From Ruminococcus flavefaciens FD-1 (lineage in GTDB: Bacteria; Bacillota; Clostridia; Oscillospirales; Ruminococcaceae): a stretch of DNA of 64,000 nucleotides. The DNA is taken from NCBI GenBank assembly GCA_000174895.1, contig ACOK01000111.1, positions 1 through 64,000 on the forward strand, in the 5' to 3' direction. The notes beneath the pieces were generated by a model. It ran no database searches. It saw only the letters and a list, made by a program, of their open reading frames with translations, and was not told where the DNA came from. Of this stretch, positions 49,725 through 59,387 are shown piece after piece. The position numbers were made by a program, and so were the translations under genes. Each line of letters opens with the position of its first letter. Position 1 is the first letter of the stretch.

Positions 49725-52037
49725 ATGAAATTGACAAAAGCAATATCAATGTTCGTTTCAATTGTTATAGGTGCTACAGTAGCTATCCCAATTGGTACAA
49801 CTTCAGCAGATGATGTAAAATCACCAATTGAATGGGACGGAACAGCGGATACAACTTGGTATGATGGTGAAGAAAAGGAACAGCACATAAGTAGTCCGTC
49901 TGAATTGGCAGGATTAGCAGTCTTAACAGGTCAGGGAAGAAAAATGGAAGGACAAACCATAATACTTGATAATGATATATCACTAAAACATTATCAGTGG
50001 CAATCAATTAAGAATTTTTATGGCAAATTTGATGGAAACGATCATACTATTTACGGAATGAATATAGTAAGTACATCAGATACTCCTTCTACTCAAAATA
50101 ATTTTGGTTTATTTGGAATGGCTTCAGAGGCAACTATTCAAAATATTAATTTAAAAGATATTTCAATTGATATTGAAAAAGAAAGTACCAATTTTTCAAT
50201 TGGTGGATTGGCAGGATTTGGTGGAACAATAATTGATAGTAGTGTGTCAGGTTCAATTAAATGTAAGAATACTGCAAGTAGCAGTTTTAATGTTGGCGGA
50301 ATAGCAGGAGCATCGCATACCATCACTCGCTGTAAATCTAATGTAACAATAAATGTTTATTCCGTTGAAGATAGCGATATTAGAATTGGCGGAATATGTG
50401 GTTCAATGGATGAGGGGGAGATCGCTGAGTGCTGTAATTATGGGCAAATTATTCATGACGGTGCAGCGCAGTATCATGGTATTGCGGGAATAATTGGTTT
50501 ATTAGCTGTTCATTCCCAGACATCATACATCAAGAATTGTTATAATCGGGCAGATATTGAATCTTCTTTAGATTCATATGGTATTGTTGGACGCTTATCT
50601 TTCTTTGATTTAAAAAATCATAATTATGAAATATCAAATGTTTATAATACAGGCAATTGTACTTATGGAGCATATAAATCGTATGATTATGAAGGAAAAT
50701 ACAGCAACGTTTATTATTCTTCGATTTCTGCTTCAAAAGGAACTGATGGTAAAAACGATTTATCCACACCTAAACCAGTTGACAATATGAAAAAAGAAGC
50801 TTTTGCCACATCATTAGGATCATCATTTGTATATATTGAAAACGAACTTCCAATTCTGAAATGGGAAGCAAAGGATATGCCTATATCCACTGCAACCTCA
50901 ACTACTACCACTACAACAAGCGAACCAACATCGACAACAACCAGCACAACAACTACTACCACTACCACCGCTACAACAAGTACTCTAACAAGTACTACCA
51001 CAACATCTAAACCGCAGATTTCTGAAATGCTGACTATTGAAAAAGAAATGGCAATAGGGGAGAAGTATAGCCTTAAAGTCGGAAGTGATGATTTGACATT
51101 CTCATCTGATAACGAAAAAGTTGCTGTTGTATCTGAATCAGGAATTATTGAAGCAGTTGATTCAGGAAAGACCACGATCGTAGCCAAAAATTCGAGAAAT
51201 GATGTGGTGCGAATCGAGATTACTGTTACAAAATCACTGCCTGCTCCTGAGTTCGGCGATATTAACAATGATACCATTATCGACGGTCGTGACGCTTCGA
51301 TACTCCTTACTTACTACGCTAAAACATCAACAGGCTATAAAGGCAATCTCCAATCATTTGTCGGAGAACAGATTGGCATTGATCCGTTAACAGGTCAAAC
51401 TGTTATAACAACAACTGAACTGCCGCAGACAACAACATCCAAAAAAACAACTTCAACGACAACAACCACTACAACAACGACCACAACAACTACTACCACC
51501 ACTACTACAATTAGTACGACACAAACGACAACAACCACTATACCCAGTGTTCCGGTAACAAGCTACTCAACATCTGCGTATTCGATACCTGAAATGCCAA
51601 CAACTACATATTTAAGTGTAGATATTAATCATAAGAACTATACAAGAATCAGCAATTTACAAATAAGCATAAATTCAGATATGTCATCGATTAATGACTG
51701 CTATAGGAATATTGAAGAATCGACAACCAGAATAGCTGATTTGAATAGAACATACTTATCACATGTCAAAAGCTTAAACAGTGCATACATTAATCTTGAG
51801 AAAGCTAAGACACAAGGAGTGAGAACTTATAGTTCAGCTGGTGGATGGACATATGAACCGTCTGCAGCTGCAATAGCCAAAGCTAAAGCAGATATCGAGA
51901 ATTATGAAGGATTAGTAGAGTCATATAAAGGATTTCTTCAAAGTGCTGAGAACAATAGAACATACTACATTGAGCGTATAGGACAGCTTAGATATAGAAT
52001 CGAAACGTATCAGAATCAGATACAGTCACTTTTATAA
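49725..52037 (+). CDS. Secreted GLUG/BIG2 protein with half dockerin and coiled-coil tail
   Basis: A 770-residue secreted protein. The signal peptide is 1-28. Several GLUG-type repeats (NFGLFGMASE, IGGLAGFGG, VGGIAGAS, IGGICGSM; about 126-300) suggest a beta-helix. Then come a Thr-rich linker (389-427), a BIG2 domain (about 432-500), a single dockerin repeat (GDINNDTIIDGRDASILLTYY, 510-530), a second poly-Thr linker (560-604), and a C-terminal helical coil (about 640-770). A working type I dockerin normally needs two repeats, so scaffold binding is doubtful. AGGAGAG precedes the ATG. It probably acts at the cell surface in adhesion. Confidence 0.75.
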   Translation: MKLTKAISMFVSIVIGATVAIPIGTTSADDVKSPIEWDGTADTTWYDGEEKEQHISSPSELAGLAVLTGQGRKMEGQTIILDNDISLKHYQWQSIKNFYGKFDGNDHTIYGMNIVSTSDTPSTQNNFGLFGMASEATIQNINLKDISIDIEKESTNFSIGGLAGFGGTIIDSSVSGSIKCKNTASSSFNVGGIAGASHTITRCKSNVTINVYSVEDSDIRIGGICGSMDEGEIAECCNYGQIIHDGAAQYHGIAGIIGLLAVHSQTSYIKNCYNRADIESSLDSYGIVGRLSFFDLKNHNYEISNVYNTGNCTYGAYKSYDYEGKYSNVYYSSISASKGTDGKNDLSTPKPVDNMKKEAFATSLGSSFVYIENELPILKWEAKDMPISTATSTTTTTTSEPTSTTTSTTTTTTTTATTSTLTSTTTTSKPQISEMLTIEKEMAIGEKYSLKVGSDDLTFSSDNEKVAVVSESGIIEAVDSGKTTIVAKNSRNDVVRIEITVTKSLPAPEFGDINNDTIIDGRDASILLTYYAKTSTGYKGNLQSFVGEQIGIDPLTGQTVITTTELPQTTTSKKTTSTTTTTTTTTTTTTTTTTTISTTQTTTTTIPSVPVTSYSTSAYSIPEMPTTTYLSVDINHKNYTRISNLQISINSDMSSINDCYRNIEESTTRIADLNRTYLSHVKSLNSAYINLEKAKTQGVRTYSSAGGWTYEPSAAAIAKAKADIENYEGLVESYKGFLQSAENNRTYYIERIGQLRYRIETYQNQIQSLL

Positions 52038-52048
52038 ATTGTAATATT

Positions 52049-52077
52049 GGAGGCCCGAATCCGGGCCTCCATCTTTT
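52049..52077 (+). terminator. Terminator of the GLUG protein gene
   Basis: Perfect stem GGAGGCCCG / CGGGCCTCC (52049-52070), loop AATC, then T residues. Confidence 0.9.
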
Positions 52078-52142
52078 GTATTGAATATCTAAAAACGCAA
52101 GTTTAGATCATTGATGGTAAAGTAAGTGTCAAACATATCAAG

Positions 52143-52170
52143 AAAAGCTCCGCAGTTGCGGAGCTTTTTG
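52143..52170 (+). terminator. Second terminator before the IS
   Basis: Stem AAAAGCTCCGCA / TGCGGAGCTTTTT (52143-52169), followed by T residues. Confidence 0.8.
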
Positions 52171-52189
52171 TGCTTGGCGCTTTAGCGTA

Positions 52190-52925
52190 ACTAAACCCCC
52201 AGTTCTACTGGGGGAATAAAAATGCTTTAGCAAAAGCTTAAAAATAACCTCCAAGTATGGTAGAATAGTAAAGGTTTGGCGACCGCATTACTATCTGAGA
52301 TACAAGGAGGTTATTAACAATGAAAAATGAAATAAAGCATACAACCCACTCCACATACAGATGTCAGTATCACATAGTGTTTGCGCCGAAATACAGAAGA
52401 AAAGCCATATATGGACAGTTGAAAGCAGATATAGGGCAGATACTCAGAAAGCTGTGCGAACAAAAAGGAGTAGAAATAATAGAGGCAACAGCAATGACAG
52501 ATCATATACATATGCTGGTAAGCATTCCGCCATATCTAAGTATAGCACAATTCATGGGATATCTCAAGGGGAAAAGTACACTAATGATATTCGACAGACA
52601 CGCAAATTTGAAGTATAAATATGGAAGTCGACATTTCTGGTGCAGAGGATATTATGTGGATACAGTATGGCGTAACGAAAAAGTCATACGAGAATACATA
52701 AAGAATCAAACAGAAGAAGATTGCATGGCAGATCAGCTAACATTCAAGGAGTACATTGACCCGTTTACGGGTAGTAAGAATAAGTAAGCAAAAAGAAACA
52801 GCCGCTTGAAGCGGCTGCTCGAGATAGTAATGCAATGTCAAACCTTCAGTGCCCACTTTAGTGGGTGAGCCTGTATTCGCCCCTTTTAGGGGCTGTGCAA
52901 ACCACCACTTCAGTGGTGGTTATGA
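52190..52925 (+). mobile_element. IS200-type insertion sequence
   Basis: It consists of a single transposase gene with subterminal hairpins in place of terminal inverted repeats: left CCCCCAG / CTGGGGG (52196-52214), right ACCACCAC / GTGGTGGT (52901-52920). Further stems lie inside the right end (52798-52822 and 52850-52895). Exact cleavage points were not fixed. Confidence 0.8.
52320..52787 (+). CDS. tnpA: IS200 Y1 transposase
   Basis: The 155-residue single-strand transposase has the expected CQYHIVFAPKYRRK start, the metal-binding DHIHMLV (HUH) motif at about 61-67, and the catalytic Tyr in KVIREYIKNQ near 126. AAGGAGG precedes the ATG. Length and motifs are complete, so the element may be active. 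Confidence 0.95.
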   Translation: MKNEIKHTTHSTYRCQYHIVFAPKYRRKAIYGQLKADIGQILRKLCEQKGVEIIEATAMTDHIHMLVSIPPYLSIAQFMGYLKGKSTLMIFDRHANLKYKYGSRHFWCRGYYVDTVWRNEKVIREYIKNQTEEDCMADQLTFKEYIDPFTGSKNK

Positions 52926-53034
52926 TTTCGTAAACTGTTGGGCAGGCTTTGGTTTGGTTAGTGTTTATGTTATAAAAAGGACCTAAGAAGCAGAAAAAAA
53001 CGTATTAGAGATTATGCTATATTTGGCTATTCTT

Positions 53035-56000
53035 CTAACCTCTGTAGAAAGGACTTAGATTAATAAATAGCTTATCTATTTCTGTGTCTGACAATACTTC
53101 ATTATCCATCAAATACGTCAATAGTTCTTCCTGTCTTGGCTGGCCGAGAGCGAGTCTGTAAATGGTAAGAATTTTAATAAGCCTTTCATATACATTTTGA
53201 TCACGACTGAATGGATACATTGGTACAATTCGTTCAATCCTAATCATATCTTGTTCATCTTTTAATCCCCAAAAAGGAATAAGATCTGAACCGTCTGTGG
53301 ATTTTTCTTCTCTGCATGCCTTTTTGAACATTTCTTTCCAAGGATCTATGTTAAAAGGCATACTTCCATATCTCTTGGCAATATTCTGTCTTATTGCGAG
53401 ACATTCGAATCGATTAATACGACCTTCACGCTGTTCTATATCAATTGGGTTTGAAGGTAAATTCCAATGTACGATTCTTCGACAGTAGTTGTGGAAATCA
53501 AGCCCTTCTTGTCCGATAGATGTTGATGCAAGAACAAAAGGGCGGAATGGTGAATTGAAAGCATTTCTTACACGCTTTTTTCTTTCATTATCGCTTTCAT
53601 CTCCATCACCTTTTGTGAAAGATACTGCAAAATGAGTTCTAAGTTTGATATCCTTTTTTGTGTTATACTTCACGTTGCTCAAGAAATTATCATAAGTATC
53701 AACTATATATGAAGCTGTTCTCACAACCATTGATTCTAGAATTATTGTGTGCAACTCTGCAATATTAACATTTCCATCTTCAAAATTGTTGCTTACTAGA
53801 TGTGCATATTCATCAAACATTGCCTGAAAGTTACCGTCTTTACAATATGACAGAACATTTTGCCAGTGTGCATCATCTGAGCGTTTTCCTGTGGATAGCA
53901 TTATTACAGCTGTGGATTCCGGAGTATTCATCCGATTAATAAACTGCCGTGCTATTTCACTAGGTAAATTGTATTTAATATCATCACTTTTATTGTAATA
54001 TCGCCTGTATGTACGATAAGTACATACAGCAGGAGATGCTATCGCCATATCTGTCAATACATCAAGAAGATCAGTGGGCTTTCTTCCAAGTTCTTCTACT
54101 GATGGTTGATAGTGTAAGTCATAAAAAAGCTGTTTTAATTCCTCAATATGCTTAACGTATGCACTTTTGTTTTCTTCATTTTCAGCTTGAATATTGTTTC
54201 CTCTAGCACTACTTATTTCGTTATCAAGCCAATCAAAAGCATAGGGATATCCATCCATGAGTAAAGGCGCCATATAATACCATCTAGTATCAGGACTTCC
54301 ACTTGTTTTTCCTTTAAGCATACTTAGTTCCTTTGATATTTTATCCTTGACTTCCTTTTCAATTTGCTTTAATGTCATTTTATTGCGTAAACAGTACATT
54401 GGTTCATAGCAATCAGCTAGGAATTTAGAGGGATAGATCAGGCAAAACAAAGTCATCGCAGCTGGTTTACGTTCTCGCATAGTAAAATTGAGTCGAGCAG
54501 AAGGATAGCGTTTGTTGCCGGAAAGGAAATACTTAGCTTCACGTTCAGGATTTTGCTTTGCAATCTTTCCTGTGGTCTTCCTTTCTGCTTCATATGAAAG
54601 CAGCATCGACAGCATACGCGGAACCATCTCCCATGAAGAGAAGATGAGAGTTTTGGTGAAAGCCTCTGTATCCTTAAATGCGCCACTCGGTTGATAGTAT
54701 GGTAAAGAAGGCGGTATCCATAGAAGAAGCTCAGCATTATTTCTGAATACCTTATCCATTACACGATCAAGTCTTGCATTATTATTTGGAATCTTGTCAA
54801 ACTTGTCGATGGTCTTTTTGTTCAACCAGAAGGTCTCACGTTTCATTTTTGATATTTCTTCAGGATGTTTTTGAAAGTACGTTTCGACTATTTTTTTCAG
54901 CTTATAATCATTCATGAACGACATAAGGTATGGTGAAGATTTTACAAAATCTACCGGAGTATTATATGTTGCATCAATAGAATTTAGTAGCTCTTGCATT
55001 TGTAAGTATGATTTAATATCTGATTCGCTTACCTTTAATGGAATCTTGACATCCGAATCATCAATCATATCTGCGCTTAGATGTTCTGATAGGCGTTCAG
55101 TTCGGCAAATTAGCTCATAAAGGGCATTTTCAGCGTTCCTTTTAACTTGAAGGATAGCAGTATCACCTTTGACCAGTTGCTTAAGTTTAACAGAATAATC
55201 TTTCCAAATTGTCTGAAAGTCATCAAGTGTACTCTCATTATTACTACACAAAAACTCTATTACTTTAAAGAATTCATTATAGTGTTCATCAAGAAAACTT
55301 TCATCTATTTCCTCCATTGTAGAATACATTTTATACGGAGTAGCAGATAGAAGAAGGAGACGTAGCCCTTTCGTACTGAAAAACTTTTTTGAAAGCATAG
55401 AAACTTCAGATTCTTCAGTTGTATCTATCAGATATTTGAATCTCTGAAATTCATCCATAATTACCAGATCAGGTTTTAGTCGCTCTATGCTTATTTGTGC
55501 AAACATATGTCTTAACTTGCCTATGATCTTTTTATCGTAACCATTTCCTTTTTTGATATTTTTTAACTCGTGTTTTAATTCGGAAAGATATGAATTGCCA
55601 TTTTCCCTGTTCTTATTCATTTCTTTACTGATTTTTTCTTTCATATATTTTAGGTATTCTCTTTTTGAAGTATTATTACATTTTTCAACACGGTTAGAAT
55701 AATAATCTTTACACCAACTATGCCATGCAGAATACGCTCTGTCAGTCATAAGAATTTCAAGTTCAGGCAGATAGTTTTTTAACTCGGGTAGTCTTTTCAG
55801 AATTACAAACATAAGAGCACGTTCTGTTACAATACCACAGCCTGATGTCATTCTGAAAGATGTATCAGGGGTAAGTGGTATAAGCTGAATATATTTCTGA
55901 TGGAGATCAGGATCGTTTTCTTGTTCAAATATTTTTAAATGCTGCATAGAAAGTCTTGATGAACCTGTATCATCAGCTGATACATCAGAAGCTATACGTA

Positions 56001-56277
56001 GTTTGCGAAGATTCTGATCAGCAATTGTACTGTTGGAACAAATATAAACTACTTTGAAGAGAGCATTTCCTTCTTTTTTTAGCAGTTTAGCTACTTTAGC
56101 GATGGTTCCCCGTGCTATAAGCGTTTTTCCCAGTCCAACTTCATCTGATACCAAAATTCGATTCTGACCATTTCGGTAGAGATGATCAATTCGTTCTACA
56201 GTTGCCTTCTGGAAGTCCTTCAGCCCTGACATTACGTTTTTTTCAATACTATCAAGTTCATTTGCAACGTTTCTCAT
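53035..56277 (-). CDS. Large SF2 (SNF2-like) helicase of a defence-type trio
   Basis: This is a 1080-residue SF2 ATPase. An early FQKATVERIDHLY Q-motif-like stretch precedes Walker A VSDEVGLGKTLIARG (about 43-57), DEFQ as motif II (VIMDEFQRF), LLLSATPYK as motif III, and a helicase C lobe with STSIGQEGLDFH and QREGRINRFE (motif VI). A long insertion with helices lies between the lobes. It should translocate on nucleic acid. Its ATG overlaps the PLD gene stop (TAATG), so the two are coupled and the proteins probably form one machine. Confidence 0.85.
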   Translation of the reverse strand: MRNVANELDSIEKNVMSGLKDFQKATVERIDHLYRNGQNRILVSDEVGLGKTLIARGTIAKVAKLLKKEGNALFKVVYICSNSTIADQNLRKLRIASDVSADDTGSSRLSMQHLKIFEQENDPDLHQKYIQLIPLTPDTSFRMTSGCGIVTERALMFVILKRLPELKNYLPELEILMTDRAYSAWHSWCKDYYSNRVEKCNNTSKREYLKYMKEKISKEMNKNRENGNSYLSELKHELKNIKKGNGYDKKIIGKLRHMFAQISIERLKPDLVIMDEFQRFKYLIDTTEESEVSMLSKKFFSTKGLRLLLLSATPYKMYSTMEEIDESFLDEHYNEFFKVIEFLCSNNESTLDDFQTIWKDYSVKLKQLVKGDTAILQVKRNAENALYELICRTERLSEHLSADMIDDSDVKIPLKVSESDIKSYLQMQELLNSIDATYNTPVDFVKSSPYLMSFMNDYKLKKIVETYFQKHPEEISKMKRETFWLNKKTIDKFDKIPNNNARLDRVMDKVFRNNAELLLWIPPSLPYYQPSGAFKDTEAFTKTLIFSSWEMVPRMLSMLLSYEAERKTTGKIAKQNPEREAKYFLSGNKRYPSARLNFTMRERKPAAMTLFCLIYPSKFLADCYEPMYCLRNKMTLKQIEKEVKDKISKELSMLKGKTSGSPDTRWYYMAPLLMDGYPYAFDWLDNEISSARGNNIQAENEENKSAYVKHIEELKQLFYDLHYQPSVEELGRKPTDLLDVLTDMAIASPAVCTYRTYRRYYNKSDDIKYNLPSEIARQFINRMNTPESTAVIMLSTGKRSDDAHWQNVLSYCKDGNFQAMFDEYAHLVSNNFEDGNVNIAELHTIILESMVVRTASYIVDTYDNFLSNVKYNTKKDIKLRTHFAVSFTKGDGDESDNERKKRVRNAFNSPFRPFVLASTSIGQEGLDFHNYCRRIVHWNLPSNPIDIEQREGRINRFECLAIRQNIAKRYGSMPFNIDPWKEMFKKACREEKSTDGSDLIPFWGLKDEQDMIRIERIVPMYPFSRDQNVYERLIKILTIYRLALGQPRQEELLTYLMDNEVLSDTEIDKLFINLSPFYRG

Positions 56278-58094
56278 TACAGTTTCACCGCCTTTTTGAA
56301 GGTGTTATATAGTTCCTCAAATTCAGGAATAATGTTATCCTCCGATATTGACTCAATAAGGTATCCTATTTCTTTTAATCTTTCAGGATACATAGCTGCA
56401 GTCTTTAGCATTTTTTCATATAAGGATGGTAGCATAATAGGCTTTTTTATTGTATCTGATTTACTGCTGTCGTCAAGATTCATTTCTTCGGTTTCGATGA
56501 AACTTGAAATATAGTTATCACCCAGGAGAAAAGCAATGTACCGATAGAAAGCTTCTTTATTATTAATAACATCAGATACTATTTTTTTCTCACGTTCTTC
56601 GGGGATTCCTTCTGTATGTATTTTTATTATTCGACAGATAGTGCTTTCATAATCACTAACGATTATTTTGAAAAATACTGAAAGATCAGTAAGCCCTATA
56701 TCTTCAAATACAATCTCTTTAGATATTCCCGTAGCCTTTTTTAGTAGCAGAGGTGCTATCTCTATAGTTATGCCATCGGGAAAAACAGGTAAATCTTCAA
56801 ATATAACGCTTATTCTGTACTTGTCACCATTTCTTTCAACAACTGCATGGTGCGAATATCTGCAAAGTATTTTAATATATTCATCAAGTTTAGATTTAGT
56901 TTCATCATCTTTTGCCTCATTAATTATAGCAGTAACAAAAGGATTGTCATCAGTATCGACACCAAAAAGAGATTCTTTCATTTTTTCAAGATTAAGATAT
57001 CGATTTTTGCTGGAGAGCTTTATTATAAATTCAATATTTCCGTGTAGAGCATTTTGAGAAGCATTCAAGGATCCGAGGTACAGTTCTGTACTACTTCCTT
57101 TGCGTGTCATATATAGTTTTGCGTGTATGTCATGCTTTAGCGCATTTTCACTACTATCAGAAATAATAGATTCTCCATCTATCACTTCATCTTTAAGTGT
57201 AAAAAGTGAAAAATTGTTGCAATCGTTTTCTGAAAGTTTTGAGATAGAATCTGAACGTGAAATAAGGATATTGTTCTCTTTGTTTCTCTTAGCATTAGCA
57301 TTAAGCTTTCTGATAACACTCTTGCTTAGAAAAGGCGTAATAACAAGCAACTCATCAAAAGTTTCGTTGAAAAGAGGATAATGTGAAGACGTAATATCAT
57401 ATTTGTCACTTTTACCTTTTTTTATGCCAACAGGAATAAACTCAAAGTCGTTGAATTCGCGGGAATCTAGAGAAAAAACTATGTATGGAAGCTCTTTCAG
57501 TATATCTTCTATTTTATTACGTTTATTTGCTGTAAGATCATTATGAGGAAGATATTCAACGAGATATTTTAAGAAGTTAGATATCGGAGAGTTTTTTGTG
57601 CTTCTATTGCCTGTTTTGACTCCATCCATAGCAAATGTGACATCCCAGCTTTGATCAAACGTGAGATTCCTACTCATTACAACAACTCTGTATTGGATAG
57701 TACCTGTGAGCTCATGGATATACCTTAAGAGCCAGAACTTTGGATGAAATGAAGGATAATTATGTAATTCTTTGATCTTTTCAGTTATCACTTGATAAAC
57801 CATTTGTTCAAGGAGAATATATAACTGAGAGGGCTTGTTTGGGAGATGTATCTGACCACCTTCACAGAATAAAGCAATTTTATCAGCCGTAAGCCTTAAA
57901 GCTTCAAGTAAACAAATAGGATTATGCACTAAATTGCTATCTGTTTCCGCACCTAAACCCAGAGCGAGAGATATACCTACAAGTGCATCAAGATCAAGTG
58001 AGTATGTTGTTCCAACAGCAAAATCAAGTTTACAGCCCGAAGGGCAATTGAGAAGATCTCCATAATCAATACGATCATTTTTCGGATCAAGCAT
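56277..58094 (-). CDS. PLD-family nuclease of the trio
   Basis: The 605-residue protein has two HxK motifs of the phospholipase D superfamily: FHPKFWLLRY near 118-127 and IHAKLYMTRK near 327-336. The latter is followed by LYLGSLNASQNAL with the usual N/S/G pattern. Cytoplasmic PLD proteins of this kind usually cut DNA. The C-terminal 250 residues are helical and unrecognised. The gene overlaps the preceding gene by 8 bases and the helicase by 1. Confidence 0.8.
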   Translation of the reverse strand: MLDPKNDRIDYGDLLNCPSGCKLDFAVGTTYSLDLDALVGISLALGLGAETDSNLVHNPICLLEALRLTADKIALFCEGGQIHLPNKPSQLYILLEQMVYQVITEKIKELHNYPSFHPKFWLLRYIHELTGTIQYRVVVMSRNLTFDQSWDVTFAMDGVKTGNRSTKNSPISNFLKYLVEYLPHNDLTANKRNKIEDILKELPYIVFSLDSREFNDFEFIPVGIKKGKSDKYDITSSHYPLFNETFDELLVITPFLSKSVIRKLNANAKRNKENNILISRSDSISKLSENDCNNFSLFTLKDEVIDGESIISDSSENALKHDIHAKLYMTRKGSSTELYLGSLNASQNALHGNIEFIIKLSSKNRYLNLEKMKESLFGVDTDDNPFVTAIINEAKDDETKSKLDEYIKILCRYSHHAVVERNGDKYRISVIFEDLPVFPDGITIEIAPLLLKKATGISKEIVFEDIGLTDLSVFFKIIVSDYESTICRIIKIHTEGIPEEREKKIVSDVINNKEAFYRYIAFLLGDNYISSFIETEEMNLDDSSKSDTIKKPIMLPSLYEKMLKTAAMYPERLKEIGYLIESISEDNIIPEFEELYNTFKKAVKL

Positions 58095-59280
58095 TAGAAT
58101 TTACCTCCCCTTCAAAAATATCTGCTATAATTTGCTTTGATATTCTGAAACGATAATCAAGTTTATCACCACCATACCATCCGGATTTTAGTTCTCCCGG
58201 ATGGGCGGATTTTGCACGCTTTTCGCCTTTTAACCATATTTCACGCCTCTTTATGAGATCTGTCATTTTCTCAATGTTTTCATCTCTCATAAGTTCTTTT
58301 AGTTCATCAAGAAACTTAATAAGCATTTTGTCTTGTATACATAGCCGATTATAAATCGCTTCTAGATCTATCTCTGCAATTTCCGGAAGTGGTTTGTGAA
58401 TAGTATTATAAAGGATATCAATTCCATATTCATTAATAATACAATTAAAAATAACAGTAGCAACATAAATAAAGTCAGAAAAAGCAATAGCTAGATAATA
58501 ATCCTCTTGTATTTTTTGTGGAAAAGATTGAATAATAGATGTAATATCATCAAATGATTCAAGTTCAATATATATTTTCTTGTCATTGCTCAATATATAT
58601 CCTAACATACTATCAGGGCAGTATTTTATAATTTGCTGCTTTAAAAAGAATGCTTCATCTTCGGATAATTCCATAGACAGTGAGTCAAACCAGTTTTTTG
58701 TAAAAGTAGGAATATTCCAAAAACTATTGTATCCAATATCTTCGGGTTTTTTATCATCGTGCTCTTTTTCATCATTTTTGTCGTTTATATTTCCCAAAGA
58801 TCGAATATTTCTTTTTGATGAATTTTGATGACATGCTGCACTTATGTATTCATCACGAGAAAGTCTTCCGCCTGCAAAGATACCATATCTTCGTAAGCCT
58901 GCCCAGTAAATGTCTGAAGGGGCTCTTTTAACCCATTTACCTGCATTTAATGATCTCTTTCCTATGATACCATCTTCTGTTGAATTATTTTCAAGGAACT
59001 TATTTCCACATTTTTTCTCGTACTCATCAAGTTCTATTTTGAATGTAGCGCTATTAATGTAGTTCTTGGCCTCCAGCTCTTTCATTGTATAAGGGATAAT
59101 AAAGAAGTATTTTGCTCTTGTTTGCACGGTCGAAGTGCCTGGGAAAAAGATATTGGCAAAGCCATCGCGTATTGGAGAAATACCAAGTTCATCAAGAGTG
59201 CTTTTTTCTGATAGCAGATCAAGGATACTTAACACCTTGCTGCGTTCTGTTGCTGAAAAATCTATCCAACCTAATTGCAT
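58087..59280 (-). CDS. DUF6361-like protein, first gene of the trio
   Basis: The product is 397 residues from ATG 59280 (GGAGGGCG upstream). The N-terminus, GWIDFSATERSKVLSILDLL, then DELGISPIRDGFANIFFPGTSTVQTRAKYFFIIPY, matches my memory of DUF6361. That family is found beside PLD nucleases and helicases in suspected defence loci. Later parts are helical with a Lys/Asp-rich loop near 180-195. It may recognise the target or regulate the nuclease. It begins 107 bases after hsdR on the same strand. Confidence 0.7.
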   Translation of the reverse strand: MQLGWIDFSATERSKVLSILDLLSEKSTLDELGISPIRDGFANIFFPGTSTVQTRAKYFFIIPYTMKELEAKNYINSATFKIELDEYEKKCGNKFLENNSTEDGIIGKRSLNAGKWVKRAPSDIYWAGLRRYGIFAGGRLSRDEYISAACHQNSSKRNIRSLGNINDKNDEKEHDDKKPEDIGYNSFWNIPTFTKNWFDSLSMELSEDEAFFLKQQIIKYCPDSMLGYILSNDKKIYIELESFDDITSIIQSFPQKIQEDYYLAIAFSDFIYVATVIFNCIINEYGIDILYNTIHKPLPEIAEIDLEAIYNRLCIQDKMLIKFLDELKELMRDENIEKMTDLIKRREIWLKGEKRAKSAHPGELKSGWYGGDKLDYRFRISKQIIADIFEGEVNSNA

Positions 59281-59387
59281 AACGCCCTCCATATACTTCA
59301 AGCTATTCTATGTATTTCCTATGCAAAAGCATAAGTCTCTTTTAATGGAAGCGCCTCCTATACGGAGGCACTTCAGTTAATTGATTA

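Noticed and set aside
53035..59280. Trio considered as DISARM
   Set aside because: It has a helicase and a PLD protein, but no DUF1998 protein or methyltransferase, and the first gene is DUF6361-like.
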